A stretch of DNA of 23,054 bases from Halococcaceae archaeon (GTDB taxonomy: Archaea > Halobacteriota > Halobacteria > Halobacteriales > Halalkalicoccaceae). The stretch spans positions 1-23,054 of the forward strand of contig SKWB01000384.1 of assembly GCA_007129135.1 (NCBI GenBank), in the 5' to 3' direction. Shown piece by piece: positions 14,137 through 22,532 of the stretch (the stretch's first letter is position 1; each line of letters starts with the position of its first letter). Below the pieces are notes generated by a model. The model was not told the DNA's origin. It made no database searches and saw only the letters and a list, made by a program, of their open reading frames with translations. Both the position numbers and the translations under genes were made by a program.

Positions 14137-14775
14137 TCAGCTGTCCTCGATGGTCACCGAGAGGAGTCGCTCGGTGCCGCGTCGCAGGCGTTCGGAGACC
14201 GCCTGACTGGAGAGGCCGAGGCTCTCCGCGAGCTCCGCGAGCGAACAGTCGCGCGGGACCGAGTAGTAGCCCATCTCGGCGGCGGCGCTGAGTGCCTCGT
14301 ACTGGTGGGGCGTGAGGACGGTGTCGACCGTCTCGAAGCGTGTTCGCGTGTAGACCGCCCGGGCGGCGATCGAGAGCCCTCGACGCTCACAGCGCTCGCG
14401 GAAGGCGGCGAACGCCGTCCGGTCGGGAAAGCGCATCCGGACGATCCAGTCGGTACCCTCGTTCTCGGCGGCCAGAACGACCGCGTCGAGTTCGACCGCC
14501 GCGCGGTAGGCGGCGACGTCGGCCATCTCCGACGGGTAGACGATTCGATAGAGCCGACGGTCGCCGGTCTCGAACAGCCGCGTCGCGTCCTCCACGGTGG
14601 GGTCCTCGGAGAGCGCCGCCTCGAACCTATCGAGACCCTCACCCGACGCCCAGAAGATGTTCCTGAGTGGTACTGTATCCGACGCCGTCATCTCCTCCAA
14701 CGAGAGCGAGACGGAGGGCGCGGCACGGATCGACGACTCCAGGACGCCCGACGAGAAGTCGAACTCGACGATCAT
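14137..14775 (-). CDS. Compact HTH_10 transcription regulator
   Basis: A 212-residue regulator with the Bat-type N-terminal domain and C-terminal HTH_10 domain but no PAS or GAF sensors. The HTH begins about residue 154 (LTPHQYEALSAAAEMGYYSV) and contains LAELAESLGLSSQAVSERLRRG. The opening MIVEFDFSSGVLESSIRAAPSVSLSLEEM is typical of this haloarchaeal group. Targets are unknown; neighbours or its own gene are possible. A TATA-like box (ATTTATA on this strand) 28 bases upstream fits a leaderless start. It is convergent with the PAS/GAF regulator across a 177-base spacer and divergent from the TVP38 gene. Confidence 0.92.
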   Translation of the reverse strand: MIVEFDFSSGVLESSIRAAPSVSLSLEEMTASDTVPLRNIFWASGEGLDRFEAALSEDPTVEDATRLFETGDRRLYRIVYPSEMADVAAYRAAVELDAVVLAAENEGTDWIVRMRFPDRTAFAAFRERCERRGLSIAARAVYTRTRFETVDTVLTPHQYEALSAAAEMGYYSVPRDCSLAELAESLGLSSQAVSERLRRGTERLLSVTIEDS

Positions 14776-14799
14776 CCCGGTACCGACGCCACGGGCCGG

Positions 14800-14806
14800 T
14801 ATAAAT
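14800..14806 (-). promoter_or_regulatory. TATA box for the compact HTH_10 gene
   Basis: TATAAAT on the plus strand reads ATTTATA leftward. It is centred about 28 bases upstream of the ATG at 14775 and is one of the strongest TATA matches in the window. Confidence 0.6.
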
Positions 14807-15027
14807 CACCGCGAGAACGGTGGGTCCCGTTCCCCGTCAGAGGCACGTCCCTCGTGGGACGGTCGGTGCTACTCGGGAGTTCGGTATAGCGCTGCTGCCT
14901 GAATATTCATGGTTCACCCCACGCCGGCCGTGGCGACCCCGAACCGCCCGCCCGAGTTCCGTTCGGATCGCTCGCCACGGTGTGGCCGGCAGTACCGTCT
15001 TCCCCCTCGCGGCCGTAGCCGGATCCG

Positions 15028-15711
15028 ATGCGTCCGCGACGGTGGTCTCCAAGCGCGCTGGTCGAACGACCCGGGCCCGCCGTTCGGACCCTCGTCGGGA
15101 TCGTCCTCCTTCTCGCCATCCTCTCGGCGGCCCTCCTCGTCGGCCCCGACCGGGCGGTGGCGGCGCTCTCCGTCGCCGCCGAGAGCCGGTGGTTCCTCCC
15201 CGCACTCTTCACGCTCTACCTCCTCCGACCACTGCTCGGCTGGCCGCACAGCCCGTTCCCGCTCGCCGTCGGCTTCGTCCTCGGTGCGGTCGCCGGAACG
15301 GTCGTCGCGCTCGTCGGCGCGGTGCTCACCGCCATCCCGCCGTACCTGATCGGCCGCTGGCTCGGGACCGACTCCGGCCCGTTCGGTCGCCTGGGCGACC
15401 GGGGCCAGCGGTTCGCGGAGGGAACGGGCAGCCTCCGCACCGTCGTCGCCGCCCGGCTGACGCCGCTGCCGATCGACCTCGTCTCCTACGGCGCCGGCGT
15501 CGCACGGGTTCAGCCCCGTCCGTACGTGCTCGGGACGTTCCTCGGCGAGATCCCCTGGATCGCGGCGTTCGTCGCCGTCGGCGCCGGGGCCGACTCGCTC
15601 ACCACGGCGGAGCTCACCACCCCCGGCCTCCTGCCGATCGCGCTGCTGGCGGTGCTCGGGCTTCTCCTCCTCGCGAAGCCGCTCTGGAAACGGTACGCTA
15701 GTCGTACCTGA
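15028..15711 (+). CDS. TVP38/TMEM64 (DedA-like) family membrane protein
   Basis: A 227-residue integral membrane protein with about five hydrophobic segments. The family's conserved block is clear: AVGFVLGAVAGTVVALVGAVLTAIPPYLIGRWLG (about residues 80-113) and later AARLTPLPIDLVSYGAGVARV (about 141-161), which holds the R-x-(T/S)-P-(L/I)-P motif. Relatives are implicated in lipid scrambling or flipping and membrane homeostasis; the archaeal role is untested. The N-terminus is Arg-rich and cytoplasmic. No good TATA box was found close to ATG 15028, so the start is less certain. Its last 14 bases overlap the end of the convergent DppB-type gene. Confidence 0.88.
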   Translation: MRPRRWSPSALVERPGPAVRTLVGIVLLLAILSAALLVGPDRAVAALSVAAESRWFLPALFTLYLLRPLLGWPHSPFPLAVGFVLGAVAGTVVALVGAVLTAIPPYLIGRWLGTDSGPFGRLGDRGQRFAEGTGSLRTVVAARLTPLPIDLVSYGAGVARVQPRPYVLGTFLGEIPWIAAFVAVGAGADSLTTAELTTPGLLPIALLAVLGLLLLAKPLWKRYASRT

Positions 15712-16639
15712 TCCGCGGGTCGAAGTAGGTGTAGGCGATGTCGACCAGCAGGTTCGAGACGAGGACGATCACCGAGTAGACGAGGATCGTCCCCTGGACG
15801 ACTGGGTAATCGCGCTGGAGCACCGCGTTCACGAGCAGCCGACCCATCCCCGGCCAGGCGAACACCTCCTCGATGATCACCGTCCCGGAGAAGATGAGCG
15901 GGACCTGGAGGCCGATCAGCGTGATCACGGGGATCATCGCGTTCTTCATCGCGTGGGTGTAGATCACCGCCCGCTCGCCGATCCCCTTCCCGCGTGCGGT
16001 GCGGATGTAGTCCTCGTTCAGGATCTCGAGCATCGACGAGCGCATCAGCCTCGTCAGTAAGCCCGCTCTGGGGGTCCCCGTCGCCACCGCCGGGAGGATG
16101 ATGAACGACCACCAGGTGAGCGTGAAGAGCACGCCGTCGCGGCCCGAGACCGGGAAGAACTGCCACCGGACCGCGAACAGGTAGATCAGCACCAGCCCGA
16201 GCCAGAACGACGGCATCGAGAGCCAGAGGATCGCGAAGAGCATCGAGACGTTGTCGGTCCACGAGTACTGTTTCACCGCGCTGATAACGCCGAGCGGCAG
16301 TGCGATGATCAGCGTCAGCGCCATCGCGATCAGCGCGAGTTCGAGCGTCGCCGGCAGGCGCTCGACGATCATCACCGCGACCGGCCGGCCGGACTGGATC
16401 GAGGTGCCCAGATCGCCCTGTAAGACGTTCGTGAGCCACTCGACGTAGCGCACGTGTGGGGGCTGGTCGAGGCCCATCTCGCGTTCGAGCGCCGCGACGG
16501 CATCGGGGCTCGCCCCCTCGCCGAGGGCCAGCCTCGCCGGGTTGCCCGGCGCGACGTAGATGATCGAGGAGATCACCACCGTGACGCCGAACAGCACCGG
16601 CACCATCACGAGCAGCCGGCGGACGATGTAGGCGAACAT
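15698..16639 (-). CDS. dppB: Peptide ABC transporter permease, DppB/OppB type
   Basis: A 313-residue inner permease of a dipeptide/oligopeptide/nickel ABC importer. The N-terminus MFAYIVRRLLVMVPVLFGVT is diagnostic of DppB. The large extracytoplasmic loop (APGNPARLALGEGASPDAV...GDLGTSIQSGRPV) follows, then about five more helices. The EAA loop that docks on the ATPase is EDYIRTARGKGIGERAVIYT and neighbours (about residues 209-245). It lies three bases downstream of the binding-protein gene, so the two form one operon. Its partner permease and both ATPases are on the opposite strand across the divergent promoter. The 3' end overlaps the convergent TVP38 gene by 14 bases. Confidence 0.95.
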   Translation of the reverse strand: MFAYIVRRLLVMVPVLFGVTVVISSIIYVAPGNPARLALGEGASPDAVAALEREMGLDQPPHVRYVEWLTNVLQGDLGTSIQSGRPVAVMIVERLPATLELALIAMALTLIIALPLGVISAVKQYSWTDNVSMLFAILWLSMPSFWLGLVLIYLFAVRWQFFPVSGRDGVLFTLTWWSFIILPAVATGTPRAGLLTRLMRSSMLEILNEDYIRTARGKGIGERAVIYTHAMKNAMIPVITLIGLQVPLIFSGTVIIEEVFAWPGMGRLLVNAVLQRDYPVVQGTILVYSVIVLVSNLLVDIAYTYFDPRIRYD

Positions 16640-16642
16640 TCC

Positions 16643-18334
16643 CTAGTTGATGTCGACGTCGAGGCGGTGGAGGTAGTGTTGGTCGGGCCACCACGGGTGG
16701 TCGAACCAGGTGCCAAGATCGACCTCGTTCTTGTGCCCGTAGAACTTCGTGTAGCCGGCCAGCGGGACGACCGGGGCTTCCGCGAGCGCGAGTTCCTGAG
16801 CCTCGATGAGGGCCTGGTCTCTCGTCTCCTCGTCAGGATCGTGTTTCGCCGTCCGAATGAAGTCGTCGAACTCCTCGTTCTCCCACAGCGAGTAGTTGGA
16901 CCCGCCGTCGACCGCGGTGTTCTCGCTCAGAAGGATTCCTTCGAGCGTCACTAGCCCGAGATAGCCCCCGCTGTAAGACATGGTGAGCATGTTGTGTTCG
17001 CTGCCCTCCGCACGGTCGTAGAGCGTCCCGGCTTCGAGCACCTCCAGCTGGGCGTCGATACCCACCTCCGAGAGCATCGCCTGGATCACCTCGCCCATAC
17101 TGTTGTACCGGTCGATGGTGAACGCGAAGAACTCGAGTTCGAGCGCCTCGCCGTCTCGTTCTCTCGTCTCGCCCTCACCGTCGTTTGTCCAGCCCGCCTC
17201 ATCCAACAGCTCCCGTGCCCGTTCGGGGTCGTACTCGTAGCCGAGGTCGCGCGCGGTCTCCTCGTCGAGTGCCCCCTCGGCCGACGGCGGCGACACGTTC
17301 CAGATCGGATAGCCCTCGCCGTTCAGTCCGGCGTCGATCACCGCGTCCTTGTTGACCGCGTGGTTGATCGCCTGTCTCACCTCGAGTTCGTCGGTCGGAG
17401 ACTCCTGGACGTTCATCGCCAGGAAGCTCGGATGGGGGTCCTCGACGCGGGTGACCTGGGTGTTCTCGTGCGCGTCGGCGTCCTCGACGTCACTCGTCGA
17501 GAGGTAGTTCGTCCCGTGGACGTTACCCACGGTGAGTTCGTTGAACAGGGTCGACGCCTCCGGGATCACTCGGAAGTGGAACTCCTCTAAGTTCGCCGGA
17601 CCCTGGTTGGAGGCGAACTCCGGCCCCCAATCGTACTCGTCGAACCGGGTGAGGACGATCTCTTCGTCCCTATCCCACGACTCGAACTGGAGCGGACCGG
17701 TTCCCACGACGACCTCCTGTCCGTAGTCGTCGCCGGCCTCCTCCGCGGCGTCGACCGAGACGATTCCCATGTATGAGTGGGCCATGTAGAACGGAAAGAG
17801 CGGGTACGGCTCCTCGTAGGAGAACGTCACCTCCATCTCCTCGGTCGCCTCGACGGACTCGATCGGCCCCGCACGCCAGACCTGTGGTGAGATATCGAGC
17901 AGGCGTTCGAAGCTCGCGACCACCGCCTCGGCGTCGAGGTCCGCGCCGTCGTGGAACGTAACGCCCTCTCTGAGCGTGATCACGAACTCCGTCGCGTCGT
18001 CGTTCTCCTCGTACTCCTCGGCGAGGTGTGGGACCGGTTCGAGGTCGGGATCGATCACGAACAGTGGTTCGTGCATCGAGTTGAGCACCATGCTCTCGGG
18101 CACTCGTGTCGCCTCGTGGAGATCCAGCGTCGATGGCTGTTCGATCCCCTCGACGAACACCTCGTCGTCGACCTCGCCGTTATCATCGTCGGGCGCTTCC
18201 CCGTCATCGGAAGCGTCGTCCCCGTCCTCCGGATCGTCCTCGCCGCCGATACAGCCGGCGAGTGCGAGCGCACCGCTCGCACCCGCGAGTCTGAGTGCGT
18301 CGCGGCGGTTCAGCCGGTAGGTTCGTCCTGACAT
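16643..18334 (-). CDS. dppA: Peptide ABC transporter substrate-binding lipoprotein (SBP_bac_5), Tat-exported
   Basis: A 563-residue family 5 solute-binding protein, the receptor of the importer encoded here. The N-terminus holds a twin-arginine motif NRRDALRLAG (R10, R11), a short hydrophobic stretch and a lipobox LALAGC with C28, so it is a Tat substrate anchored by lipid outside the cell, as usual in haloarchaea. An acidic Asp/Glu/Gly linker (about 29-62) precedes the fold. Family landmarks are STLDLHEATRVPESMVLNSM, FVITLREGVTFHDGADLDAE and the C-terminal hinge segments. Peptide specificity cannot be read. ATG 18334 is chosen because a TATA palindrome is about 26 bases upstream and the Tat signal starts there; the frame extends only five residues further. 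Confidence 0.94.
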   Translation of the reverse strand: MSGRTYRLNRRDALRLAGASGALALAGCIGGEDDPEDGDDASDDGEAPDDDNGEVDDEVFVEGIEQPSTLDLHEATRVPESMVLNSMHEPLFVIDPDLEPVPHLAEEYEENDDATEFVITLREGVTFHDGADLDAEAVVASFERLLDISPQVWRAGPIESVEATEEMEVTFSYEEPYPLFPFYMAHSYMGIVSVDAAEEAGDDYGQEVVVGTGPLQFESWDRDEEIVLTRFDEYDWGPEFASNQGPANLEEFHFRVIPEASTLFNELTVGNVHGTNYLSTSDVEDADAHENTQVTRVEDPHPSFLAMNVQESPTDELEVRQAINHAVNKDAVIDAGLNGEGYPIWNVSPPSAEGALDEETARDLGYEYDPERARELLDEAGWTNDGEGETRERDGEALELEFFAFTIDRYNSMGEVIQAMLSEVGIDAQLEVLEAGTLYDRAEGSEHNMLTMSYSGGYLGLVTLEGILLSENTAVDGGSNYSLWENEEFDDFIRTAKHDPDEETRDQALIEAQELALAEAPVVPLAGYTKFYGHKNEVDLGTWFDHPWWPDQHYLHRLDVDIN

Positions 18335-18355
18335 GGGAGGCGATACCAATTACGG

Positions 18356-18365
18356 ACATATATGT
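18356..18365 (-). promoter_or_regulatory. TATA palindrome of the binding-protein/DppB operon
   Basis: ACATATATGT, a perfect ten-base palindrome, lies 22-31 bases upstream of the ATG at 18334. It is followed (18369-18395) by inverted repeat arms GGTTGT and ACAACC with a 15-base spacer, in the upstream promoter region where a regulator could bind. The operator role is inference. Confidence 0.5.
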
Positions 18366-18445
18366 GTTGGTTGTCCGGCAGAGGGGTACACAACCCAGCG
18401 AGCGAGCACGTTCTTCCGGTCGTGGATTGCAGCCGTCGAAAGGTG

Positions 18446-18452
18446 TTTATCC
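18446..18452 (+). promoter_or_regulatory. TATA-like element for the DppC-DppD-DppF operon
   Basis: TTTATCC is centred about 30 bases before the ATG at 18479. It supports that start over the in-frame ATG at 18362, and it is the rightward promoter of the 144-base divergent spacer. Confidence 0.5.
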
Positions 18453-18478
18453 CCGAGTTCGGAATGGGCTACCATCAC

Positions 18479-19381
18479 ATGGCACACTCCGAGCGGGTCG
18501 GTGACGGGCACGAGAGGAGGGCCGTCGCCGACTCGGAGGCGTGGACCGACCGGTTCGTCGTCCTGCGCCGACTCGCCCGGAGCAAACTCGCGGTCGTCGG
18601 CGGCGTCTACGTCGTCGCGCTCGTGATCGTCGCGCTCTTCGCCCCCTGGATCGTCCCGCAGGACCCAATGAGCCAGAACTACGAGGCGCTCAACCAGGCG
18701 CCCTCGCTCGCCCATCCCTTCGGCACCGACAACTTCGGTCGCGACGTCTTCTCCCGGGTGCTCTACGGCTCGCGGTACGCGCTCTTTCTCGGGGTCGTCA
18801 TCGTCGGGATCCAGACGGTGATCGGCGTCGGTCTCGGGCTGATCGCCGGCTTCTACGAGGGCTGGATCGAGTCGGTGATCATGCGGGTCGTCGACGTGAG
18901 CCTCTCGATCCCGGGGATCGTCCTCGCGCTGGCGATCGCCGGCCTCCTGGGAGGCGGGCTGGTCCCGTTGATCATCGCGGTGAGCCTCGTCGGCTGGCGT
19001 GGGTTCACCCGGATCGTCCGCGGGGACGTAAAGAGCGTCATGGAGGAGAACTACATCGAGGCCGCCCGCGCCGGCGGGCTCCCCGACCGGCGGATCATCC
19101 TCCGCCACGTCCTCCCCAACGTCTCGGCGAGCATCATCGTCTACGCGACGCTCACGATGCCGACGGTGATCCTCTGGTCGGCCGCGCTCTCCTTTCTCGG
19201 GATGGGCGTCCACCCCCCGACGCCGGAGTGGGGCGCGCTGATCGCGGACGGCCGGGGTGACCTCCAGTCGTACTGGTGGATCTCGACGTTCCCCGGCTTC
19301 GCGATCATGGCGACGATCATCGCGTTCAACGCCGTCGGCGACGGCCTGCGGGACGCGCTCGACCCGAAACAGGCGAGGTAA
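18479..19381 (+). CDS. dppC: Peptide ABC transporter permease, DppC/OppC type
   Basis: A 300-residue second permease of the peptide importer. The N-terminal OppC_N region is clear: a charged cytoplasmic start, RRLARSKLAVVGGVYVVALVIVALFAPWI, then HPFGTDNFGRDVFSRVLYGSR, the diagnostic DppC segment. Four to five further helices and an EAA loop (EENYIEAARAGGLPDRRIIL and following) complete it. First gene of the rightward operon; the ATPase gene starts three bases after its stop. The start at 18479 is set by the TATA-like box; the upstream extension to 18362 encodes an untypical Cys/His-containing leader and would cross the promoter. Confidence 0.94.
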   Translation: MAHSERVGDGHERRAVADSEAWTDRFVVLRRLARSKLAVVGGVYVVALVIVALFAPWIVPQDPMSQNYEALNQAPSLAHPFGTDNFGRDVFSRVLYGSRYALFLGVVIVGIQTVIGVGLGLIAGFYEGWIESVIMRVVDVSLSIPGIVLALAIAGLLGGGLVPLIIAVSLVGWRGFTRIVRGDVKSVMEENYIEAARAGGLPDRRIILRHVLPNVSASIIVYATLTMPTVILWSAALSFLGMGVHPPTPEWGALIADGRGDLQSYWWISTFPGFAIMATIIAFNAVGDGLRDALDPKQAR

Positions 19382-19384
19382 CGA

Positions 19385-20437
19385 ATGTCACTGCTAGAGA
19401 TCGAAGACCTTCACGTTCACTTTCACACCGAGGAGGGCGTCGTCCACGCGCTCAACGGCGTCTCGCTCTCGGTCGAGCGAGACGAAGTACTGGGCGTCAT
19501 CGGCGAGTCCGGCTGTGGGAAGAGCGTCACGATGCTCTCGGTGATGGGACTACTCCGGTCGCCGCCCGCCGAGGTCGTCTCGGGGTCGATCCGCTACGAC
19601 GGCCGCGACCTGCTCTCGCTCTCAGAGGCCGAGCTGAACGAGGTGCGAGGAAACGAGATCAGCATGATCTACCAGGACCCGATGACCTCGCTCAACCCCT
19701 CGCTCACGATCGGTCGACAGGTCGCAGAGCCGCTGCTCGCTCACACCGATCTCTCGAGGACGGAGGCGCGGGAACGGGCCAGGGAGACGCTCGAGGCGTG
19801 CGGGCTGCCGGACGCGAGCCGACTGCTCTCCGAGTACCCACACGAGCTCTCCGGCGGGATGCGCCAACGGGTGATGATCGCGATGGCGCTGGTGACCGAA
19901 CCCGACCTGCTGATCGCGGACGAACCCACGACGGCGCTCGACGTCACGATCCAGGCGCAGATCCTCGACCTCTTTCGGGAGCTACGAGAGGAGTTCGAGA
20001 CGAGCATCGTCTTCATCACCCACGACCTACCGGTGGTGAGCGAACTCGCCGACCGGATCGCTGTCATGTACACCGGCACCGTCGCCGAGACCTGCGGGAT
20101 CGACGCGTTCTTCGACGATCCGCGACATCCCTACACCCGTCTGCTCTGGCGGAGCGTCCCGAAACTCGATACGAGGGCCGAGCGCCTCTCGGTGATCGAC
20201 GGGACCGTCCCCGACCTGCGCGAGCCGATCGAGGGCTGTCCGTTCGCCTCGCGCTGTCCCGAACACCACGGCGAGCCCTGCGACCGGGTCCAGCCGGCGC
20301 TTCGGTCGGTGACCGGCGAACAGACACACGAGGTCGCCTGTCACCTCTACACCGACGTGAGCGAGCGCGGTCCGCCCTGGCCGGTCGGCGGCGGCTTCCA
20401 GGGGCGGCTCGCGAGCGAGCCGGCGGAGGGTGACTGA
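19385..20437 (+). CDS. dppD: Peptide ABC transporter ATP-binding protein, DppD/OppD type
   Basis: A 350-residue ATPase that powers the importer at the cytoplasmic face. Walker A is GESGCGKS (40-47), Q-loop [10 protein letters not shown], signature LSGGMRQR (155-162), Walker [13 protein letters not shown] (175-186) and H-loop FITHDLPVV. The C-terminal oligopeptide-transporter domain carries the usual four cysteines: C285, C291, C299 and C319 (CPFASRCP, then HEVACHLY), the pattern associated in some family members with an iron-sulfur cluster. Gene spacing is three bases after DppC and two before DppF, so translation is probably coupled. Confidence 0.95.
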   Translation: MSLLEIEDLHVHFHTEEGVVHALNGVSLSVERDEVLGVIGESGCGKSVTMLSVMGLLRSPPAEVVSGSIRYDGRDLLSLSEAELNEVRGNEISMIYQDPMTSLNPSLTIGRQVAEPLLAHTDLSRTEARERARETLEACGLPDASRLLSEYPHELSGGMRQRVMIAMALVTEPDLLIADEPTTALDVTIQAQILDLFRELREEFETSIVFITHDLPVVSELADRIAVMYTGTVAETCGIDAFFDDPRHPYTRLLWRSVPKLDTRAERLSVIDGTVPDLREPIEGCPFASRCPEHHGEPCDRVQPALRSVTGEQTHEVACHLYTDVSERGPPWPVGGGFQGRLASEPAEGD

Positions 20438-20439
20438 CG

Positions 20440-21750
20440 GTGGCCGAGGCGGATCGCGGAACGGCCGACTGGACGGGAGAGGAAGACGCGCTCGTCGAGA
20501 TCCGGGACCTGAAGAAGTACTACCCGGTCAAGGGGGGGATCCTCAACCGAAAGGTGGGCGACGTGAAGGCGGTCGACGGCGTCGACCTCCGGATCCGCGA
20601 GGGGGAGACGCTCGGTCTGGTCGGCGAGTCCGGCTGCGGGAAGTCGACGCTCGGGCGCAGCCTCCTGCGACTGATCGAGCCGACCGGCGGGACCGTCACC
20701 TTCGACGGCGAGGACGTCACCGCCGCCTCGAAGTCGAGGATGCGCGAGCTCCGCCGCGAGATGCAGATCGTCTTTCAGGACGCCGCCTCCAGCCTCAACC
20801 CGCGGATGCGCGTCGGCGACATCGTCGCCGAGCCGATGGAGTGGCTCACCGACCTCGACGAGGCGGAGAGACGCGAGCGGACCCGGACCCTGATCGAGGA
20901 GGTCGGGCTCTCCGAGGAGCACCTCGGGCGAGCGCCACACACGTTCAGCGGCGGCCAGCAACAGCGGATCTCGATCGCACGGGCGTTGAGCGTCGACCCC
21001 CGGTTTATCGTCTGTGACGAGCCGACGAGCGCGCTCGACGTGAGCGTGCAGGCGAAGATCCTCAACCTGCTCGACGACCTCCAGGACGAGTACGACCTCA
21101 CCTACCTCGTGATCAACCACGACATGAGCGTCGTCCGCCACGTCTGCGATCGCGTCGCGGTGATGTACCTCGGGAAGATCGTCGAGGTCGCGCCGACCGA
21201 GCGGCTGTTCGCCGATCCGAAACACCCCTACACGAAGGCGCTGCTCTCCGCGGTCCCCCGAGCGTCGAGGGAGGCCGTCGACGACCGGATCGTCCTCGGA
21301 GGGAGCCCACCGAGCCCCGAGAACCCGCCCTCCGGCTGTCGGTTCCACACCCGGTGTCCGGCGGTGATCCAGCCGGAGGACTACGAGTTCGACCAGGCGG
21401 CGTGGCGGGCGGTGATGGACCTCCGCCAGCGCCTCGACGAGGACGAACTCGGGCTCGAAGCGATCAGAGAGCGCGTCGCCGCCGAGTCGGGGAGCACCGA
21501 CGGACCCGACGACGTCCCCGATTCGGCGGTTCGATCGGCGATCCGCACGGAGCTCGGACTACCCGAGCGACTCGGCGACCCCGCCGCGGAGAGGACCCTC
21601 CGGGAGGGGCTCGCCCTCGCCGTCGAGGGCGAGGGTGAGAGAGCGAGCGAGCTCCTCGGCTCGGCGTTCGCCACGGTCTGTGAGGAGGTCGAGCCCCCCA
21701 TCGAGACGCTCGCGGACGGTCGGCAGTGCGCCTGTCACCTCTACGACTGA
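20440..21750 (+). CDS. dppF: Peptide ABC transporter ATP-binding protein, DppF/OppF type, with C-terminal insertion
   Basis: A 436-residue second ATPase, longer than usual for DppF (about 320-350). Walker A is GESGCGKS (62-69), followed by [14 protein letters not shown], signature FSGGQQQR, Walker [13 protein letters not shown] and INHDMSVV. The C-terminal cysteine motif starts normally with C300 and C306 (GCRFHTRCP), but its second half (C414, then C430 and C432 in QCACHLYD) comes about 100 residues later than in DppD. The inserted segment (about 310-410) is acidic and helical, starting [19 protein letters not shown] recall comparable insertions in other haloarchaeal homologues but cannot check here. 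The start is GTG 20440, two bases after the DppD stop; no better ATG exists. Confidence 0.93.
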   Translation: MAEADRGTADWTGEEDALVEIRDLKKYYPVKGGILNRKVGDVKAVDGVDLRIREGETLGLVGESGCGKSTLGRSLLRLIEPTGGTVTFDGEDVTAASKSRMRELRREMQIVFQDAASSLNPRMRVGDIVAEPMEWLTDLDEAERRERTRTLIEEVGLSEEHLGRAPHTFSGGQQQRISIARALSVDPRFIVCDEPTSALDVSVQAKILNLLDDLQDEYDLTYLVINHDMSVVRHVCDRVAVMYLGKIVEVAPTERLFADPKHPYTKALLSAVPRASREAVDDRIVLGGSPPSPENPPSGCRFHTRCPAVIQPEDYEFDQAAWRAVMDLRQRLDEDELGLEAIRERVAAESGSTDGPDDVPDSAVRSAIRTELGLPERLGDPAAERTLREGLALAVEGEGERASELLGSAFATVCEEVEPPIETLADGRQCACHLYD

Positions 21751-21890
21751 GTCTCCGACGAACGACCCGGCCATGGCACCCGAACCGTGGGGCCGACCCG
21801 GATCGGCACATCCGAAACCGGCACGGGAGACGGGGTGGGCCCCGGCGGATCACGTAACGACTTTCTCCTATGGCCATCGTAGGACCGAGT

Positions 21891-22496
21891 ATGAACGGAT
21901 CGGAATCCGACGGTCGGACGGCGAGTCGTCGCGAGGCGCTCCGTCTCGTGGGTGGGTCGGCCGCCATCGCGGCGGTCGGCACGGGAAGCGTTGGAACCGC
22001 CGCGGCGGAGGAGCCGGACTACGGCGGCTTCCTCAACGACGTCGAGAACTACGAGGAGACCGAGGACCTCCGCGACGAGGAGGAGGTCGCGATCGAGGTC
22101 GGGGCGGGCGATCAGGGGCTCTACTTCGAGCCCCCGGCGGTCTGGGTCGACGAGGGCACGGAGGTCGTCTGGGAGTGGACCGGCGAGGGCGGCAGTCACA
22201 ACGTCGTCGCGAGCGGCGGTCCGGAGGAGTACGAGAGCGAGCAGACCGACGAGGAGGGCTTCACGTTCGAACACACCTTCGAGGAGGAGGGGATCAGTGA
22301 GTACGTCTGTACGCCCCACGAAGCGCAGGGGATGCTCGGTGCGGTCGCCGTCGGCGACGTCGAGGTGGTGGACGAGGGTGCCACGGGGGGCGGCGGCGAG
22401 ACCGTGATCCTCGGCCTGCTCGCCTCCGCGATCGTCATCGCACTGCTCTCACCGCTCGCGTTCGCCGCGTTACTGTTCCGCGACGACGAGGAGTAG
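21891..22496 (+). CDS. Halocyanin-like blue copper protein, Tat-exported and C-terminally anchored
   Basis: A 201-residue cupredoxin with export and anchoring signals, expected to carry electrons at the outer face of the membrane. The Tat signal is SRREALRLVGG (R13, R14), with likely cleavage after the Ala-rich stretch ending near residue 39. The type 1 copper ligands are in place: H103 (GGSHNVV), C140 (YVCTPH), H143 and M148 (GMLG). After a Gly-rich linker a single helix (about 171-196) and an acidic end anchor the protein. There is no lipobox cysteine, unlike many halocyanins, so the helix is the anchor. The start at 21891 puts the Tat motif at a normal distance; ATG 21870 would add seven residues. 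Its redox partners are not encoded here. Confidence 0.92.
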   Translation: MNGSESDGRTASRREALRLVGGSAAIAAVGTGSVGTAAAEEPDYGGFLNDVENYEETEDLRDEEEVAIEVGAGDQGLYFEPPAVWVDEGTEVVWEWTGEGGSHNVVASGGPEEYESEQTDEEGFTFEHTFEEEGISEYVCTPHEAQGMLGAVAVGDVEVVDEGATGGGGETVILGLLASAIVIALLSPLAFAALLFRDDEE

Positions 22497-22532
22497 AGAG
22501 GGACCGTTTTCGAGGACGCGGACGTCGCGGCG

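Noticed and set aside
18350..19213. 287-codon minus-strand frame over the DppC gene
   Set aside because: Low-complexity Asp/Arg/His-rich translation opposite an unmistakable permease; a third-position GC artefact.
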